Assembly: GCF_026965555.1 (NCBI RefSeq)
Contig: NZ_CP114040.1
Coordinates: 4,340,001 to 4,404,000 of the forward strand
DNA length: 64,000 nt
Origin: Nannocystis punicea
GTDB lineage: Bacteria > Myxococcota_A > Polyangia > Nannocystales > Nannocystaceae
Direction: 5' to 3'
Shown here: positions 37,801-46,865 of the stretch, piece after piece
How the letters are laid out: each line of letters begins with the position of its first letter
Numbering within the stretch: position 1 is the stretch's first letter
Position numbers and translations under genes: made by a program
Notes under the pieces: generated by a model
Databases searched by the model: none
The model's input: only the letters and a program-made list of their open reading frames with translations
Told to the model about the DNA's origin: nothing

Positions 37801-37990
37801 TCCGCTGCTCCTTCGGGAGGCGGCTTCCGTGGGCTACGGGCAGCGCGTTCAATGAGTCTTCGTGTCGCGATCGTCACGCACGCCGCCGTGAGCACGACGA
37901 CCGTCGCGCGGAGCGCAGCGATTCTTCGTCGGCGAATGAGGCCGGTCTCGTCTCGGAGAGGCGCCGGAGCCGGTCCGACGAATGAGGTGA

Positions 37991-38578
37991 TCACGCGGTC
38001 GCGCCGATCGTGCGGGCGAGCGCGGGGGACAGCGGGTAGGGCCGCTCGGGCGGGAGGAGGGCCCTGGCGCGCGCCTCCTGGCCGCCCTTGAGGTGGCCGT
38101 GGATCTTGCGCACCAGCGGGGTGAGGTCGGTGATGTCGACGGTCCACTCGTCGACGAAGCGGTCGATGATGTGGCGTGAGAGGCCGACCTGGATGCTGCC
38201 CAGCTGCAGGTCGGCGCCGCGGAGCGAGCGCTCCGGGTCCCATTGAATGTGCACGGTCGCGGCGGCGAAGCGCTCGCGCCATTCGTCGGGGTCGCGAATG
38301 CTGCGTGGATCGTGGCTGGTGAGCACGCCGGCGGCGAGCGCCTCTTCCCAGCCGACGCGGGAGATCCGTACGGCCAGGATGTGCTCCTGGCCGGACTTCT
38401 GGGCCCAGTTGCTGCGCTCCATCAGCCACAGGAACGACGGCTTGATCCACGTCATGCGCGTCCGCGAAAACGGCGGCACGAACCGCTTGGCGGCGAGCGC
38501 CGGCCTGGCGATCGCCGGCGCGTAGGCCTGATAGACGACGAGCGTGCGGGCGTCGAAGTCGGCGCGGATCTGATTCAT
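37991..38578 (-). CDS. DUF4291 family protein
   Basis: The 195-residue product opens IRADFDARTLVVYQAYAPAIA and contains RMTWIKPSFLWLMERSNWA and QEHILAVRISR, the diagnostic blocks of DUF4291. The family is found in bacteria and eukaryotes and has no confirmed function. It lies between repeat island 1 and the ArsR-SRPBCC pair. Confidence 0.85.
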   Translation of the reverse strand: MNQIRADFDARTLVVYQAYAPAIARPALAAKRFVPPFSRTRMTWIKPSFLWLMERSNWAQKSGQEHILAVRISRVGWEEALAAGVLTSHDPRSIRDPDEWRERFAAATVHIQWDPERSLRGADLQLGSIQVGLSRHIIDRFVDEWTVDITDLTPLVRKIHGHLKGGQEARARALLPPERPYPLSPALARTIGATA

Positions 38579-38633
38579 AAGGCCGCGGAGGATCGCACGT
38601 CGGACCCGTCGATTCCACCGGGGCGAGCGCGGC

Positions 38634-39272
38634 TCACGACGCCGGTGATTCGCGGACGTCGGGGGCGAAGTGTCCGAGCGAGGCCTGCAGGGCGCCGGCG
38701 ATCTCGTCGGCGGTGGCGGTGCCCGAGGCGGCGACGGCGGCGGCCCAGGCGTGCGCCGACTGGCGCGAGAATTCCTGGACCTCCGGCGAATTGGCGGCGG
38801 CGGTCAGATCCTCGGGCGCCTGGCCGCGGAGGTACAGATCGAGGCCGAGCAAGCCGCCGTCCCAGCCCGGGCCGACGAACAGCGAGCCGGCGCCGCTGCC
38901 CGCCATCTCGATGGGGACGTTGTGCTCGACCTCGAGGTTGGTCGTGTCGCCGTCGCCCGGGGACAGCCGCACCTCGACGATGCTGGTCTCGCCGCCGTAG
39001 GTCAGCTTGAGCAGGCGCGGCGGGTCGCAGCGCAGGATGTCGCCGCTGGCGTTGCCCTTGAGCTGGAACTTGCCGCCCTCGCGCAGGTCGCCGGTGAGCA
39101 GGGTGAACCACCGCTTGACCCGCTCGGGGTTGGTGATGGCGTCCCACACGTCCGCGGGGGTGGTGTCGTAGGTGCGTCGCAGCAGGACCGAGATGCCCTG
39201 GCCGCCGGCGGCGGTGGTGCGATGGGCGACGTCGCGGTGAATGGCGCTGATCTGTCGGACGATGTCGAGCAT
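38634..39272 (-). CDS. SRPBCC (AHSA1-like) domain protein
   Basis: The 212-residue product has the SRPBCC START-like core: RRTYDTTPADVWDAITNPERVKRWF, then a strand-rich GGKFQLKGNASGDI. Such proteins bind hydrophobic ligands and are often paired with ArsR regulators. It starts 2 bp after the upstream regulator stop, so they form an operon. Ligand unknown. Confidence 0.85.
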   Translation of the reverse strand: MLDIVRQISAIHRDVAHRTTAAGGQGISVLLRRTYDTTPADVWDAITNPERVKRWFTLLTGDLREGGKFQLKGNASGDILRCDPPRLLKLTYGGETSIVEVRLSPGDGDTTNLEVEHNVPIEMAGSGAGSLFVGPGWDGGLLGLDLYLRGQAPEDLTAAANSPEVQEFSRQSAHAWAAAVAASGTATADEIAGALQASLGHFAPDVRESPAS

Positions 39273-39274
39273 GA

Positions 39275-39628
39275 TTATTCCTTCTCCGTGGATTCGGCCT
39301 TCATTCGTCGTTCACGCTTGCCGCGCGCGATCTCGGTGGCCAGCGCGTCCAGGCGCTGGTCCCAGTAGCGGCGGAACCGCTCGAGCCACTCGTCGACCTC
39401 CTGCAGCCGCTCGGCGGTGACTGCATAGAGTCGACGGGTGCCCTCGGGCCGCACCGTGGCGAATCCGTGGTCCCGCAGGACCCGCAGGTGCTGCGATACC
39501 GCCGGCTGGGAGATCCCGAATTCTTCCTGGATCACCGTGGTGATGGCTCCCGAGGATTGCTCGCCGTCGGCGAGCAGCTCGAGGATCCGGCGCCGCACCG
39601 GGTCGCCCAGGATGTCGAACGCGTGCAC
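39275..39628 (-). CDS. ArsR-family winged-helix regulator
   Basis: The 117 residues carry an ArsR HTH: ILGDPVRRRILELL, then GISQPAVSQHLRVLRDHGF as the recognition helix, then the wing VRPEGTRRLYAV. It lacks Cys ligands for metals. The pairing with an SRPBCC gene is a widespread arrangement, with the regulator controlling that gene. The start is ATG 39628. Confidence 0.9.
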   Translation of the reverse strand: MHAFDILGDPVRRRILELLADGEQSSGAITTVIQEEFGISQPAVSQHLRVLRDHGFATVRPEGTRRLYAVTAERLQEVDEWLERFRRYWDQRLDALATEIARGKRERRMKAESTEKE

Positions 39629-39929
39629 TGGCGGCGTAGATATCAGGATCGGCTTATATAAGTCAACGATGAAATTTGTTCGGGCTTTTGAGCGGGAATT
39701 GGCGGCGAAAACAGCGTTGCGCGGAAGTGGACGGAGCGATTTCGCGCTCGCAGGGCCGAGCGAGTCGAGGTCCCGGGGCGCGGGGCGGCGAGCACGAGAG
39801 CGGGGCGGCGAGGTCGCGATCGCGGGTCCGAGCTGGCGCGATTCGCGGCCGAATTGGTCGAGCTCATGGTCGCCGCATTCACGGGCGGCTGGATCGCGGC
39901 CGATGATTCACTCGAAGGTCAAGGCCGCG

Positions 39930-40372
39930 CCGGGCCGGCGAATGGCGGCAGTCACTCGGTGGCCGGCCGTGAATGGTGGCAGTCACTTCGCGGGCGCGCG
40001 GCCGGGCCGGCGATGGTGGCAGTCACTCGGTGGCCGGCCGTGAATGGTGGCAGTCACTTCGCGGGAGCGCGGCCGGGCCGGCGAATGGCGGCATTCACTC
40101 GGTGGCCGGCCGTGAATGGTGGCAGTCACTTCGCGGGCGCGCGGCCGGGCCGGCGATGGTGGCAGTCACTCAGTGGCCGGCCGTGAATGGTGGCAGTCAC
40201 TTCGCGGGAGCGCGGCCGGGCCGGCGATGGTGGCAGTCACTTCGCGGTCCGGCCGGCCCGGGAATGGTGGCAGTCACTTCGCAGGCGCGGGCGGGCCGGC
40301 GAAGGGTGGCAGTCACTTCGCGGGCGCGGCCGGGCGGTAAATGGTGGCGGTCACTTCGCGGGCGCGGGCCGG
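39930..40372. repeat. Tandem repeat of two alternating monomers, overlapping a gene end
   Basis: About ten copies of a GAATGGTGGCAGTCAC-containing unit stand head to tail. A longer form (with TTCGCGGGCGCGCGGCCGG) alternates with a shorter one (with TCGGTGGCCGGCCGT). Copies degrade toward 40372. The last copy contains the stop codon of the lipoprotein gene at 40351 and encodes its PAPAK end. Units are contiguous, with no unique spacers, so it is not a CRISPR array. Confidence 0.8.
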
Positions 40373-42459
40373 CGGGCGAACTCGAGGTCGAAGCGGACGC
40401 GGCCGCCGACGACGTCGGCGGCGAGGCGGACGCCGCGGCCGGACAGCCACGACTGCAAGAAGCCGGCGTCGCGGAGGCCGTCCCCGAAGCTGCCGATCAG
40501 GCGCCACAGGTCAGGCAACTCGCCGTAGAACGCGGGGTTGGTCTCCTTGTCGCGCTCGAGCTCGGTGAGCATCCACTTGAGTCGATCCTGGCCGTCGGCG
40601 ACGGCGATCCAGCCGAACTCGACGTCCTTGTCGCCGAGCCGCACGGTCCCCGGGTCGGTGACGAGGTAGACCTGCACGGGGGCCTCGGCGTCGGACAGGG
40701 CGGCCGACTCGACCTTGGCCTCGACGCCGGCGACGGTGACCGGCGAGAAGCGCATCGACGACAGGCCGACGAGCGAGCGGAACAGCGCGAGGTCCTGGTT
40801 CTGCACCCGCGAGTAGACGACGTAGTCGGTCTGCACGCCGCGGTCGCCGACCTGCAGGCTGCGCAGGCTGCCGCCGGTGCCCTCGACCCGGCCGACGATG
40901 TCGAGCACCGTGCGGATGATGCCGGCCTCCATGCCCTTCTGCTCGCGGCCCCAGCGCTCGACCATGCCGAGCGCGCTCGGCCAGGTCTCGAGCATGAGGA
41001 CGACCGGGCCGAAGTCGCCGGCGTCGTCGATCGCGTCCTTGAAGGCCCGCTCGTCGCGGCCGTAGAGGCCGATGGCCAGCTCGCCGAGGCCGGCCAGCGG
41101 CGGCAGGCCCGAGCTGCGCCAGCACGCCAGAGCGCCGTCGCACAGCCCGGCGAGGGTGGGCACGCCGACGCCGGCCGGGGCGCGCGAGAATGTCTTTTCG
41201 GCCAGGTCCGCGGCGGCGCCGTCGACTGGCTCCCAGGACATGGTCATCTGGACAGCTTCGGGATCGAGGGCGGCCTCGAGGCGCATGCCGGCGAACATGC
41301 GCCGGGTCTCGCGCAGCTGCTCGAGCGCCGCCCGCTGCCCGAGCGCGCGGGTGACGACGTTGCCGCGTTCGTCGGGGCCGTACCAGCGCAGCCTGCGGAC
41401 GGCGCTGGCGACCTCGTAGACCTCGGACAGCGCGGGCACGGCGGCGGCGTCGGCGTAGGCGGCGAAGTCGCCGCGCAGGGTCGAGAGGACCGGGAGGGCG
41501 GCCGCGGCGGCGGCGAGGCCGTTGGTGACGGTGGTGACGCGATCGGGGTCCCAGGCGGCGCCGGTGCCGGCGGGGAAGAAGAAGAGGTCGAGGACGACCG
41601 CCGCGGCCTCCTTGCGCGCGACGAGCAGGGCCTCGGCGTCGCCGAAGCAGAACTCGCTCGGGCCGATCTGGCTGCACAAGGTCGCGATCTCCGGCGGCCG
41701 CTCCTTGCGGACCTTCTGCGCCAGGAAGGCCGGCAGCGCGGCAGGATCCTTGGCCGGCAGATGGATGCGGTTGTGGAGCGCCAGACTACCTGCCCCTCGG
41801 GCCATGGCCTCCTGGTCAGGTGATGGGCCGGCCGGCTCGGGCGGCGGCGGCTTCCACGGGTCGCCGAGATCGGGCTGGATCGGCTGGAACGGGACCGAGT
41901 CCTGGTAGGGCTGCGGCGGGCTCGGGGGCGGCGGGCTCGGGGGCGGCGGCACGGGGCGCGGGCCCGGCCAGGGCGCGACGTCGGCGGGGGTGGTGCCGGC
42001 CCCGGGGAACGGGTTCGGCAGGCCGGGCGCGGCGCCGAGGCGCTGCAAGGCCTCGCGCACGCCGGGCATGGTGGGGGCGATCGGGCGGGCGATCGTGACT
42101 GTGACGAAGGCGTCGGGATCGAGGCCGAGGCGGGCGCCGATGTCGTCGACGCGCGGGTCGAAGCCGAGCTCGGCGCCGGCGCGGGCGACGTCGCGGGCGG
42201 TGTCCGGATCGAGCGGGATCGACTGCAGGTACTTCTGGATCGCACCTGGCTTGAAGGCCAGATAGACGAAACCGTCGCCGACGAACCCGGGCCCCTGACC
42301 GACGGCCGCGCGCTCCTGCGGCGGCATGCGGGCGTGAATCGCTCGCAGCGCGGGATCGGAGGGATCGTCGGGGCTGCCGGCGCCGCCGCGGCCGCAGGCG
42401 AGGGCGAGGACGGCGGCGAGACCGAGGCCGAGGCGAGGACGCGCGAGGGCGTGAGACAT
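40351..42459 (-). CDS. Large hypothetical lipoprotein
   Basis: The 702-residue protein has a signal peptide ending LALAC, a Pro-rich segment around residues 165-210 (PPPPSPPPPSPP), and then about 480 residues of mixed alpha/beta sequence. The latter contains ETWPSALGMVERWGREQKG and QNQDLALFRSLVGLSS. No family is recognised with confidence; it resembles proteins with DUF3352-type tandem repeats. It is anchored to the outer or inner membrane by its lipid. The gene stands alone and ends in the tandem repeat. Confidence 0.75.
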   Translation of the reverse strand: MSHALARPRLGLGLAAVLALACGRGGAGSPDDPSDPALRAIHARMPPQERAAVGQGPGFVGDGFVYLAFKPGAIQKYLQSIPLDPDTARDVARAGAELGFDPRVDDIGARLGLDPDAFVTVTIARPIAPTMPGVREALQRLGAAPGLPNPFPGAGTTPADVAPWPGPRPVPPPPSPPPPSPPQPYQDSVPFQPIQPDLGDPWKPPPPEPAGPSPDQEAMARGAGSLALHNRIHLPAKDPAALPAFLAQKVRKERPPEIATLCSQIGPSEFCFGDAEALLVARKEAAAVVLDLFFFPAGTGAAWDPDRVTTVTNGLAAAAAALPVLSTLRGDFAAYADAAAVPALSEVYEVASAVRRLRWYGPDERGNVVTRALGQRAALEQLRETRRMFAGMRLEAALDPEAVQMTMSWEPVDGAAADLAEKTFSRAPAGVGVPTLAGLCDGALACWRSSGLPPLAGLGELAIGLYGRDERAFKDAIDDAGDFGPVVLMLETWPSALGMVERWGREQKGMEAGIIRTVLDIVGRVEGTGGSLRSLQVGDRGVQTDYVVYSRVQNQDLALFRSLVGLSSMRFSPVTVAGVEAKVESAALSDAEAPVQVYLVTDPGTVRLGDKDVEFGWIAVADGQDRLKWMLTELERDKETNPAFYGELPDLWRLIGSFGDGLRDAGFLQSWLSGRGVRLAADVVGGRVRFDLEFARRPAPAK

Positions 42460-42651
42460 CGGCCGAGGATACGCCGACCGCGACGGGTCAAACAGCCCTC
42501 GTCCTCGGACCGTCGATTCGTGGCAGGCGCGACGACGGCGAGGCGAGGGCCAGGCCGGCGAGAGCGAGCCGCAGGCGCTCGAAAACGGTCGCGGCCGCGC
42601 CGTCCGGCCGAGCGGCGCGGAGCGGGCGGCCGGGCCGAGCGAGGAGGCGAG

Positions 42652-43236
42652 CTATTTGGCGCACCAGATCTCGTACTCGACGAGCATGCCCGGGATCGCC
42701 AGAGCGTCGACGATCCGCAGGGTGCCCGCCGCCGGCTTGATGTTCACCGGGGCGAAGTAGTCGGCGAACAGACCGAGGATGGCGTTGAACTCGCCGTCGC
42801 TGACGTCGGTCGTCATCGTGAATTCGATGCGGACGATGTCCTTGCGGTCGTAGCCGGCGTCGTCCAGATACTCGTCGAAGTGGTCGAGGATGTACTGCGT
42901 CTGCCCCACTGCGTCGCCGGGGAACATGATCTGGCCGTTCGAGTCGTGCGCGCCGTGGCCGGCGATGAGGAACAGCTCGTCGACGTTCCGCAGCTTGAGA
43001 CCCCAGTTGAAGATCGCCCCGAAGTCCGGGGCCTCCGGGTTCGGCACCGCGATCTTCTTGAAATCACCGTTATTGTTATTACCGTTGCCGTTGCCGTTGC
43101 CCTGACCCCAGCCGTTGCCGTTACCGTGGCCGTTGCCGTTGCCGTGGCCCCAACCGTTACCAGATACGACCTGCGGCGCCGCGATCGACAGCGAGAGCGA
43201 CAGGAGAATCGTCGAAATAAAGACTGGTCGTTCCAT
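42652..43236 (-). CDS. Secreted Rid-family protein with a Gly/Asn repeat linker
   Basis: The 194-residue product has a signal peptide (ILLSLSLSIAAPQVVSG), then a GN-repeat linker (GNGNGHGNGNGW), then a YjgF/RidA fold with FNWGLKLRNVDELFLIAGHG and GDAVGQTQYILDHFDEYL. Rid proteins hydrolyse reactive imines in the cytosol; export of one is unusual. The Arg that binds the imine acid appears absent or shifted, so activity is uncertain. The DNA repeat behind the linker is at 43075-43160. Confidence 0.8.
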   Translation of the reverse strand: MERPVFISTILLSLSLSIAAPQVVSGNGWGHGNGNGHGNGNGWGQGNGNGNGNNNNGDFKKIAVPNPEAPDFGAIFNWGLKLRNVDELFLIAGHGAHDSNGQIMFPGDAVGQTQYILDHFDEYLDDAGYDRKDIVRIEFTMTTDVSDGEFNAILGLFADYFAPVNIKPAAGTLRIVDALAIPGMLVEYEIWCAK

Positions 43237-43774
43237 CCCTACACCTCCAACCAGGACAGGTTACGAGGGCGGTGTGGCAGGTGTCAATCGTCAGGGATGC
43301 GCATGCACGAAGTTTGGAGCAGCGCCGCGTACCTTGCTTCACCTCACCCACGGCCGCTGACAGGTGGTTGCCGTCGGAGGCGAAAGATCTGGCGCAATTG
43401 ACCGCGGATGACTCGGGGTTCACCTATGATCATTGCGATGTCGGGTGTGACAATGTCGGCCGCGCCGAGGAGCTCGGGCCCGGCCTGTCCGCAGGCGCGC
43501 TCGCCGGTCGAATCGCGGGCGACGACGCTCCTCACAATGTATATAGTGCGTATGCTCGGGGTCGAATCCGGGCGGCCGCAAATGTCATTTGGGGACGTCG
43601 CACCGCGCGGGTCGTGACACCCTCGTGGTGGCCGAGGCACCCCGCGCCCGGTCACTTGTCCGGGCGCCGGCGCGAGCCTGCGCACCCGCAGAGAATGCGC
43701 CCGAAAGGCATTTCTCGGGCCCATCTCGCGCAAGGCCGATCACGGGCGCCGCGGTCACGATATGCTCGCCGTCG
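43237..43774. other. Intergenic region with an AT-rich patch
   Basis: This gap lies between divergent genes. An AT-rich patch at 43530-43570 (ATGTATATAGTGCGTATG) may be a promoter. I see no gene with a domain and start signal. Confidence 0.4.
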
Positions 43775-44062
43775 ATGTACTTCGTGCTCCGCTACGAACT
43801 CGTCGACGATTACCTCGAACGCCGTACGCCGCTGCGGCCCGAACACCTGGCGCTGGCCCGCGCAGCCGTTGCACGGGGGGAGCTCCGCCTGGGGGGCGCA
43901 TTCGCCGAGCCCGCCGACGAAGCGCTGCTGGTGTTCCGCGGCCCCGACCCATCCGCGGCGGAGGCGTTCGCGCGCGCCGATCCGTACGTGCGTGAAGGGC
44001 TGGTCCGCCGCTGGACCGTGCGGCCCTGGACTGTGGTGATCGGGGCCGACTTCGAGGGCTGA
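43775..44062 (+). CDS. YCII-domain small protein
   Basis: The 95 residues begin MYFVLRYELVDDYLERRTP and carry the conserved HLALARAAVARGELRLGGAF and DPYVREGLVRRWTVRPW blocks of YciI-like proteins. This ferredoxin-like fold has a conserved His in the role of a possible active site. Cytosolic; function unknown. ATG 43775 is the start after the inert upstream frame. Confidence 0.85.
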   Translation: MYFVLRYELVDDYLERRTPLRPEHLALARAAVARGELRLGGAFAEPADEALLVFRGPDPSAAEAFARADPYVREGLVRRWTVRPWTVVIGADFEG

Positions 44063-44080
44063 GCGCTCTCGGGCTTCGTG

Positions 44081-44545
44081 GCGCGACGGACGTCGCCCGG
44101 CGCGGCCGGGCCCCGGATGAGCGAGGCGGTGCGACGTTCTTGGCGTGCACTCGGGTGCGACGTGGTGGCGCGACGGACGTCGTACGGCGCGGCCGGGCCC
44201 CGGATGAGACGCGGCGAGGGTCGCGGGGCCGGTGTCCGGGGCGCCCTGTCCCTTCAGACAGGTGCTCGGACTTCGTGGGGGGTAGGGTGCTTCGAGGCGA
44301 TAGGTGCCTCGTCCTGCGCAACTCAGGGCCAGGGCGCCCCGGCCCCCGTCCTCCGGGAGCTCTCTTGGTGCGGTGACGGTCGGCTCCGCCGAGATCCGGG
44401 GCCCGGCCGCGCCTGAACCTCGGCGCTTCTCGCAACGAGGCGTCGAGGGGTGGCGCGATGCGAAGTTCTCGGGCCCGGCCGCGCTTGAACTGTGGTGCTT
44501 CTCGCAGCGAGGCGTCGAAGGATGGCGTGATGCGAAGTTCTCGGC
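44081..44545. repeat. Composite repeat island 2
   Basis: This island begins right after the YCII gene. R2 units lie at 44081-44122 and 44165-44225, R3-like units at 44415-44460 and 44485-44540. The segment 44175-44418 is a close direct duplicate of 36988-37231. The CATGTCC-type hairpin CCTGTC-CCTTCA-GACAGG at 44245-44262 is intact here but degraded in island 1. Confidence 0.75.
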
Positions 44546-44693
44546 GTGGACGAGAGGCTGATGCGTCGGGCAGTCGGGAGACTCCGAGAGGTTGGACATG
44601 TCTCTTGAGACACGTGGATGGTCCGCCGAGCGGGACCCGCACGTCTGTGGGGGAGGGCTGCACGCTTTTACAGTGCCGCGGAGCCTTTCGCGC

Positions 44694-44722
44694 TTGACAA
44701 GCATGCTTTCCATCGTGGAAAG
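44694..44722 (+). promoter_or_regulatory. Promoter with operator-like palindrome before the XRE/PBP regulator
   Basis: TTGACA at 44694-44699 is a strong -35 sequence. The palindrome CTTTCCA-TCG-TGGAAAG at 44706-44722 lies in the position of the spacer and -10 region, and ATG 44733 follows. The geometry suggests autorepression by the regulator it precedes. Confidence 0.55.
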
Positions 44723-44732
44723 AATACGCGCC

Positions 44733-45842
44733 ATGTCCGAAAGCGAGCCGAACCGGGTGCGGGCCGTGCGGGAGGCGCGGGGGCTGTCGCAGAGCGAGCT
44801 GGCGGCGGCGGCGAGCCTGTCGCGGCAGAGCGTGGGGGCGATCGAGGCCGGGCGGGCGACGCCGGCGGTGGATGTGGCGCTGCGGCTGGCGCGGGCGCTG
44901 GACTGTCGGGTCGAGGAGCTGTTCGCGCTCGACGAGGCCGAGGCGCGCGTGGAGGCCGAGCCGGCGACGCCGGTGCAGGCGGGGCGGGTGGCGCTGGCGC
45001 ACATCGGCGGGCGATGGGTGGCGTATGCGCTGACGGGCGAGGCGATGCGGCTGGCGGGCGACGCGATCGTGGCCGGGGGACCGAGGCGGCGCGGGCGGGT
45101 GCAGGTCGAGCTGCTGCGCGGGCGCGCGGAGGCGCAGGACAACCTGGTGGTGATGGGCTGCGCGGCGGCGCTGGGGGTGCTGGCGGATCGGCTGAGCGGG
45201 CGCGTGGGTGCCGGGCGCGTGGTCTGGTTGCCGCGATCGAGCACGCAGGCGCTGGCGGCCCTGGCGGCCGAGCAGACGCACGTGGCCGGAGTGCATCTGA
45301 TCGACGGGCGTACGGGCGAGGCCAACGTGCCGGATGTCCGCAAACACGCCGCGGGGGCGATCGTGCTGATCACGCTCGCGCGGTGGGAGGCGGGGCTCCT
45401 GCTCGCGCCCGGAAATCCGCGGAAGATCCGCGGCGCGGCCGACCTCGGACGACGCGGGCTGCGGCTGGTCTCGCGCGAGACCGGGTCGGGATCGCGGCGG
45501 CTGCTCGAGCGCGAGCTGCTGCGCGCCGGGCTGCCGGCGACGCTGGCCAGCGCGGCGGCGGTGCGGGCGAGCGGGCACCTCGAGGTGGCGCAGGCGATCG
45601 CGGGCGGGGCGGGCGAGGTTGGGGTGGCCACGCGGGACGCCGCGATCGCGTTCGGCCTCGAATTCGTGCCGCTGGCCGAGGAGCGCTACGACCTGGCGAT
45701 CCCGCGGGCGCTCCTGGCCGACCCGCGGCTGTCGCGGTTCCTCGACGCGATGACCTCGGCGGCGTTCCGCCGCGAGCTGTCGTCGCTCGGCTACGACGTG
45801 CGCGGCTGCGGCGACCGCGTCGCGGAGTTCGACGCCGCCTGA
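44733..45842 (+). CDS. XRE-family HTH regulator with a PBP-like ligand-binding domain
   Basis: Residues 6-60 form an XRE HTH (ARGLSQSELAAAASLSRQSV). Residues about 150-340 form a periplasmic-binding-protein-like domain (PF12727 type), with a hinge region RRGLRLVSRETGSGSRRLLE. Such fused regulators often sense molybdate or similar oxyanions and control transport genes, which are not visible here. ATG 44733 was chosen because the promoter-like sequence and palindrome end before it. An alternative ATG at 44703 would place the palindrome within the gene. Confidence 0.85.
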   Translation: MSESEPNRVRAVREARGLSQSELAAAASLSRQSVGAIEAGRATPAVDVALRLARALDCRVEELFALDEAEARVEAEPATPVQAGRVALAHIGGRWVAYALTGEAMRLAGDAIVAGGPRRRGRVQVELLRGRAEAQDNLVVMGCAAALGVLADRLSGRVGAGRVVWLPRSSTQALAALAAEQTHVAGVHLIDGRTGEANVPDVRKHAAGAIVLITLARWEAGLLLAPGNPRKIRGAADLGRRGLRLVSRETGSGSRRLLERELLRAGLPATLASAAAVRASGHLEVAQAIAGGAGEVGVATRDAAIAFGLEFVPLAEERYDLAIPRALLADPRLSRFLDAMTSAAFRRELSSLGYDVRGCGDRVAEFDAA

Positions 45843-45857
45843 CCTTTGGAGCAGCGG

Positions 45858-46859
45858 ATGAAGACACGAGTATTGGCGATGATGGTGGCGGCCGCCGGTT
45901 GCGTGCCGCAAGCCGAGACGACGGCGACCGAGGGCGGGACCGAGACGGCCGCGACGACGATGGACACGACGGGCGAGACCGCGGCCGATCCGACCGAGGC
46001 CCCGACCACGGGCGAGTCGACCGGGGCGCCGGCGCAGTGCGAGTCGTTCCCGCCGTACCGGATCGACGTGCAGGCCGAGCCCAACGGGCTCTACTACCGC
46101 GTCGACGAGCAGCGGCTGTACATCGCCGACGACGACAACAACCGCGTGCTGGTGCGCGGCGAGGACGAGACGCTCGAGGTGTTCGCGGAGATCCCGAACC
46201 CCTCCGACGACCCGGGCTCGGACGGCCTCGGCGACCTCGATTTCGCCGCCGACGGCGCGCTGTACCTGCCGCGCTTCGGCTTCGGGATGCCGGGCCTGGG
46301 CGCGATCTTCCGCGTCGCCGGCGACGGGACCGTCGAGGAGATCGCGGGCGTGAACGACGAGTGGCGCCGCGTCGGGCTCGACTACGACGACGCCCGCGGG
46401 CTGCTCTGGGTGTCCACCTACTCGCGCGACGCCGACGACGTGTACACCGGCTGGATCGCCAGCGTCGACCCGATCGCCGGCGTCGAGACGATGATCGTCG
46501 GCGGCCTCAGCAAGCCGGTCGGGATCGCGGTGCTCGGCGACACTCTGTTCGTCGGCGACCAGTCGCAGCGGCAGCTGTTCAAGCTCGACCTCAAGGCCGC
46601 CGCGCCGGCGCTGACGCTGGTGTCCGACGAGTTCGAGTCGCTCGACCTGATGGAGACCACGCCCGACGGGGCGCTGCTGGTGCTGTCCTACGACACCGCG
46701 AACAGCACCGGCCGCGTCTATCGCGTGACCCAGGACGGGGCCATCTCGACGGTCGCGCAGGGCGACTGGGAGCCGCGTGGGATCGCCTTCGACGGCGTCA
46801 GCCGGATCTTCGTGTCCGCCCGCGACACCCAGCAAATCGTGGTCTTGCCGGCCTGCTGA
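45858..46859 (+). CDS. Lipoprotein with an NHL/SMP-30-like beta-propeller
   Basis: A GGAG ribosome binding site precedes ATG 45858. The signal peptide ends AAAGC. After a short Thr-rich linker there are blade-like repeats: YYRVDEQRLYIADDDNNRVL, GDLDFAADGALYLPRFG, LWVSTYSRDADDVYTG and RIFVSARDTQQIVVLPAC. This fits a six-bladed propeller. Its substrate is unknown; no metal-site set was identified with confidence. It is followed at 6 bp by a porin gene, so both are probably co-expressed. Confidence 0.82.
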   Translation: MKTRVLAMMVAAAGCVPQAETTATEGGTETAATTMDTTGETAADPTEAPTTGESTGAPAQCESFPPYRIDVQAEPNGLYYRVDEQRLYIADDDNNRVLVRGEDETLEVFAEIPNPSDDPGSDGLGDLDFAADGALYLPRFGFGMPGLGAIFRVAGDGTVEEIAGVNDEWRRVGLDYDDARGLLWVSTYSRDADDVYTGWIASVDPIAGVETMIVGGLSKPVGIAVLGDTLFVGDQSQRQLFKLDLKAAAPALTLVSDEFESLDLMETTPDGALLVLSYDTANSTGRVYRVTQDGAISTVAQGDWEPRGIAFDGVSRIFVSARDTQQIVVLPAC

Positions 46860-46865
46860 GCGACC

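Noticed and set aside
39930..40372. Possible CRISPR array
   Set aside because: Units are contiguous and degenerate, with no unique spacers and no cas gene in the window.
44592..44732. An upstream start for the XRE/PBP regulator
   Set aside because: It would place the consensus promoter and palindrome inside the coding region, and the added residues show no conservation pattern.
43755..46835. A 1026-codon open frame on the minus strand
   Set aside because: It is antisense to the YCII, XRE/PBP and propeller genes and crosses repeat island 2. No domain is seen in it.
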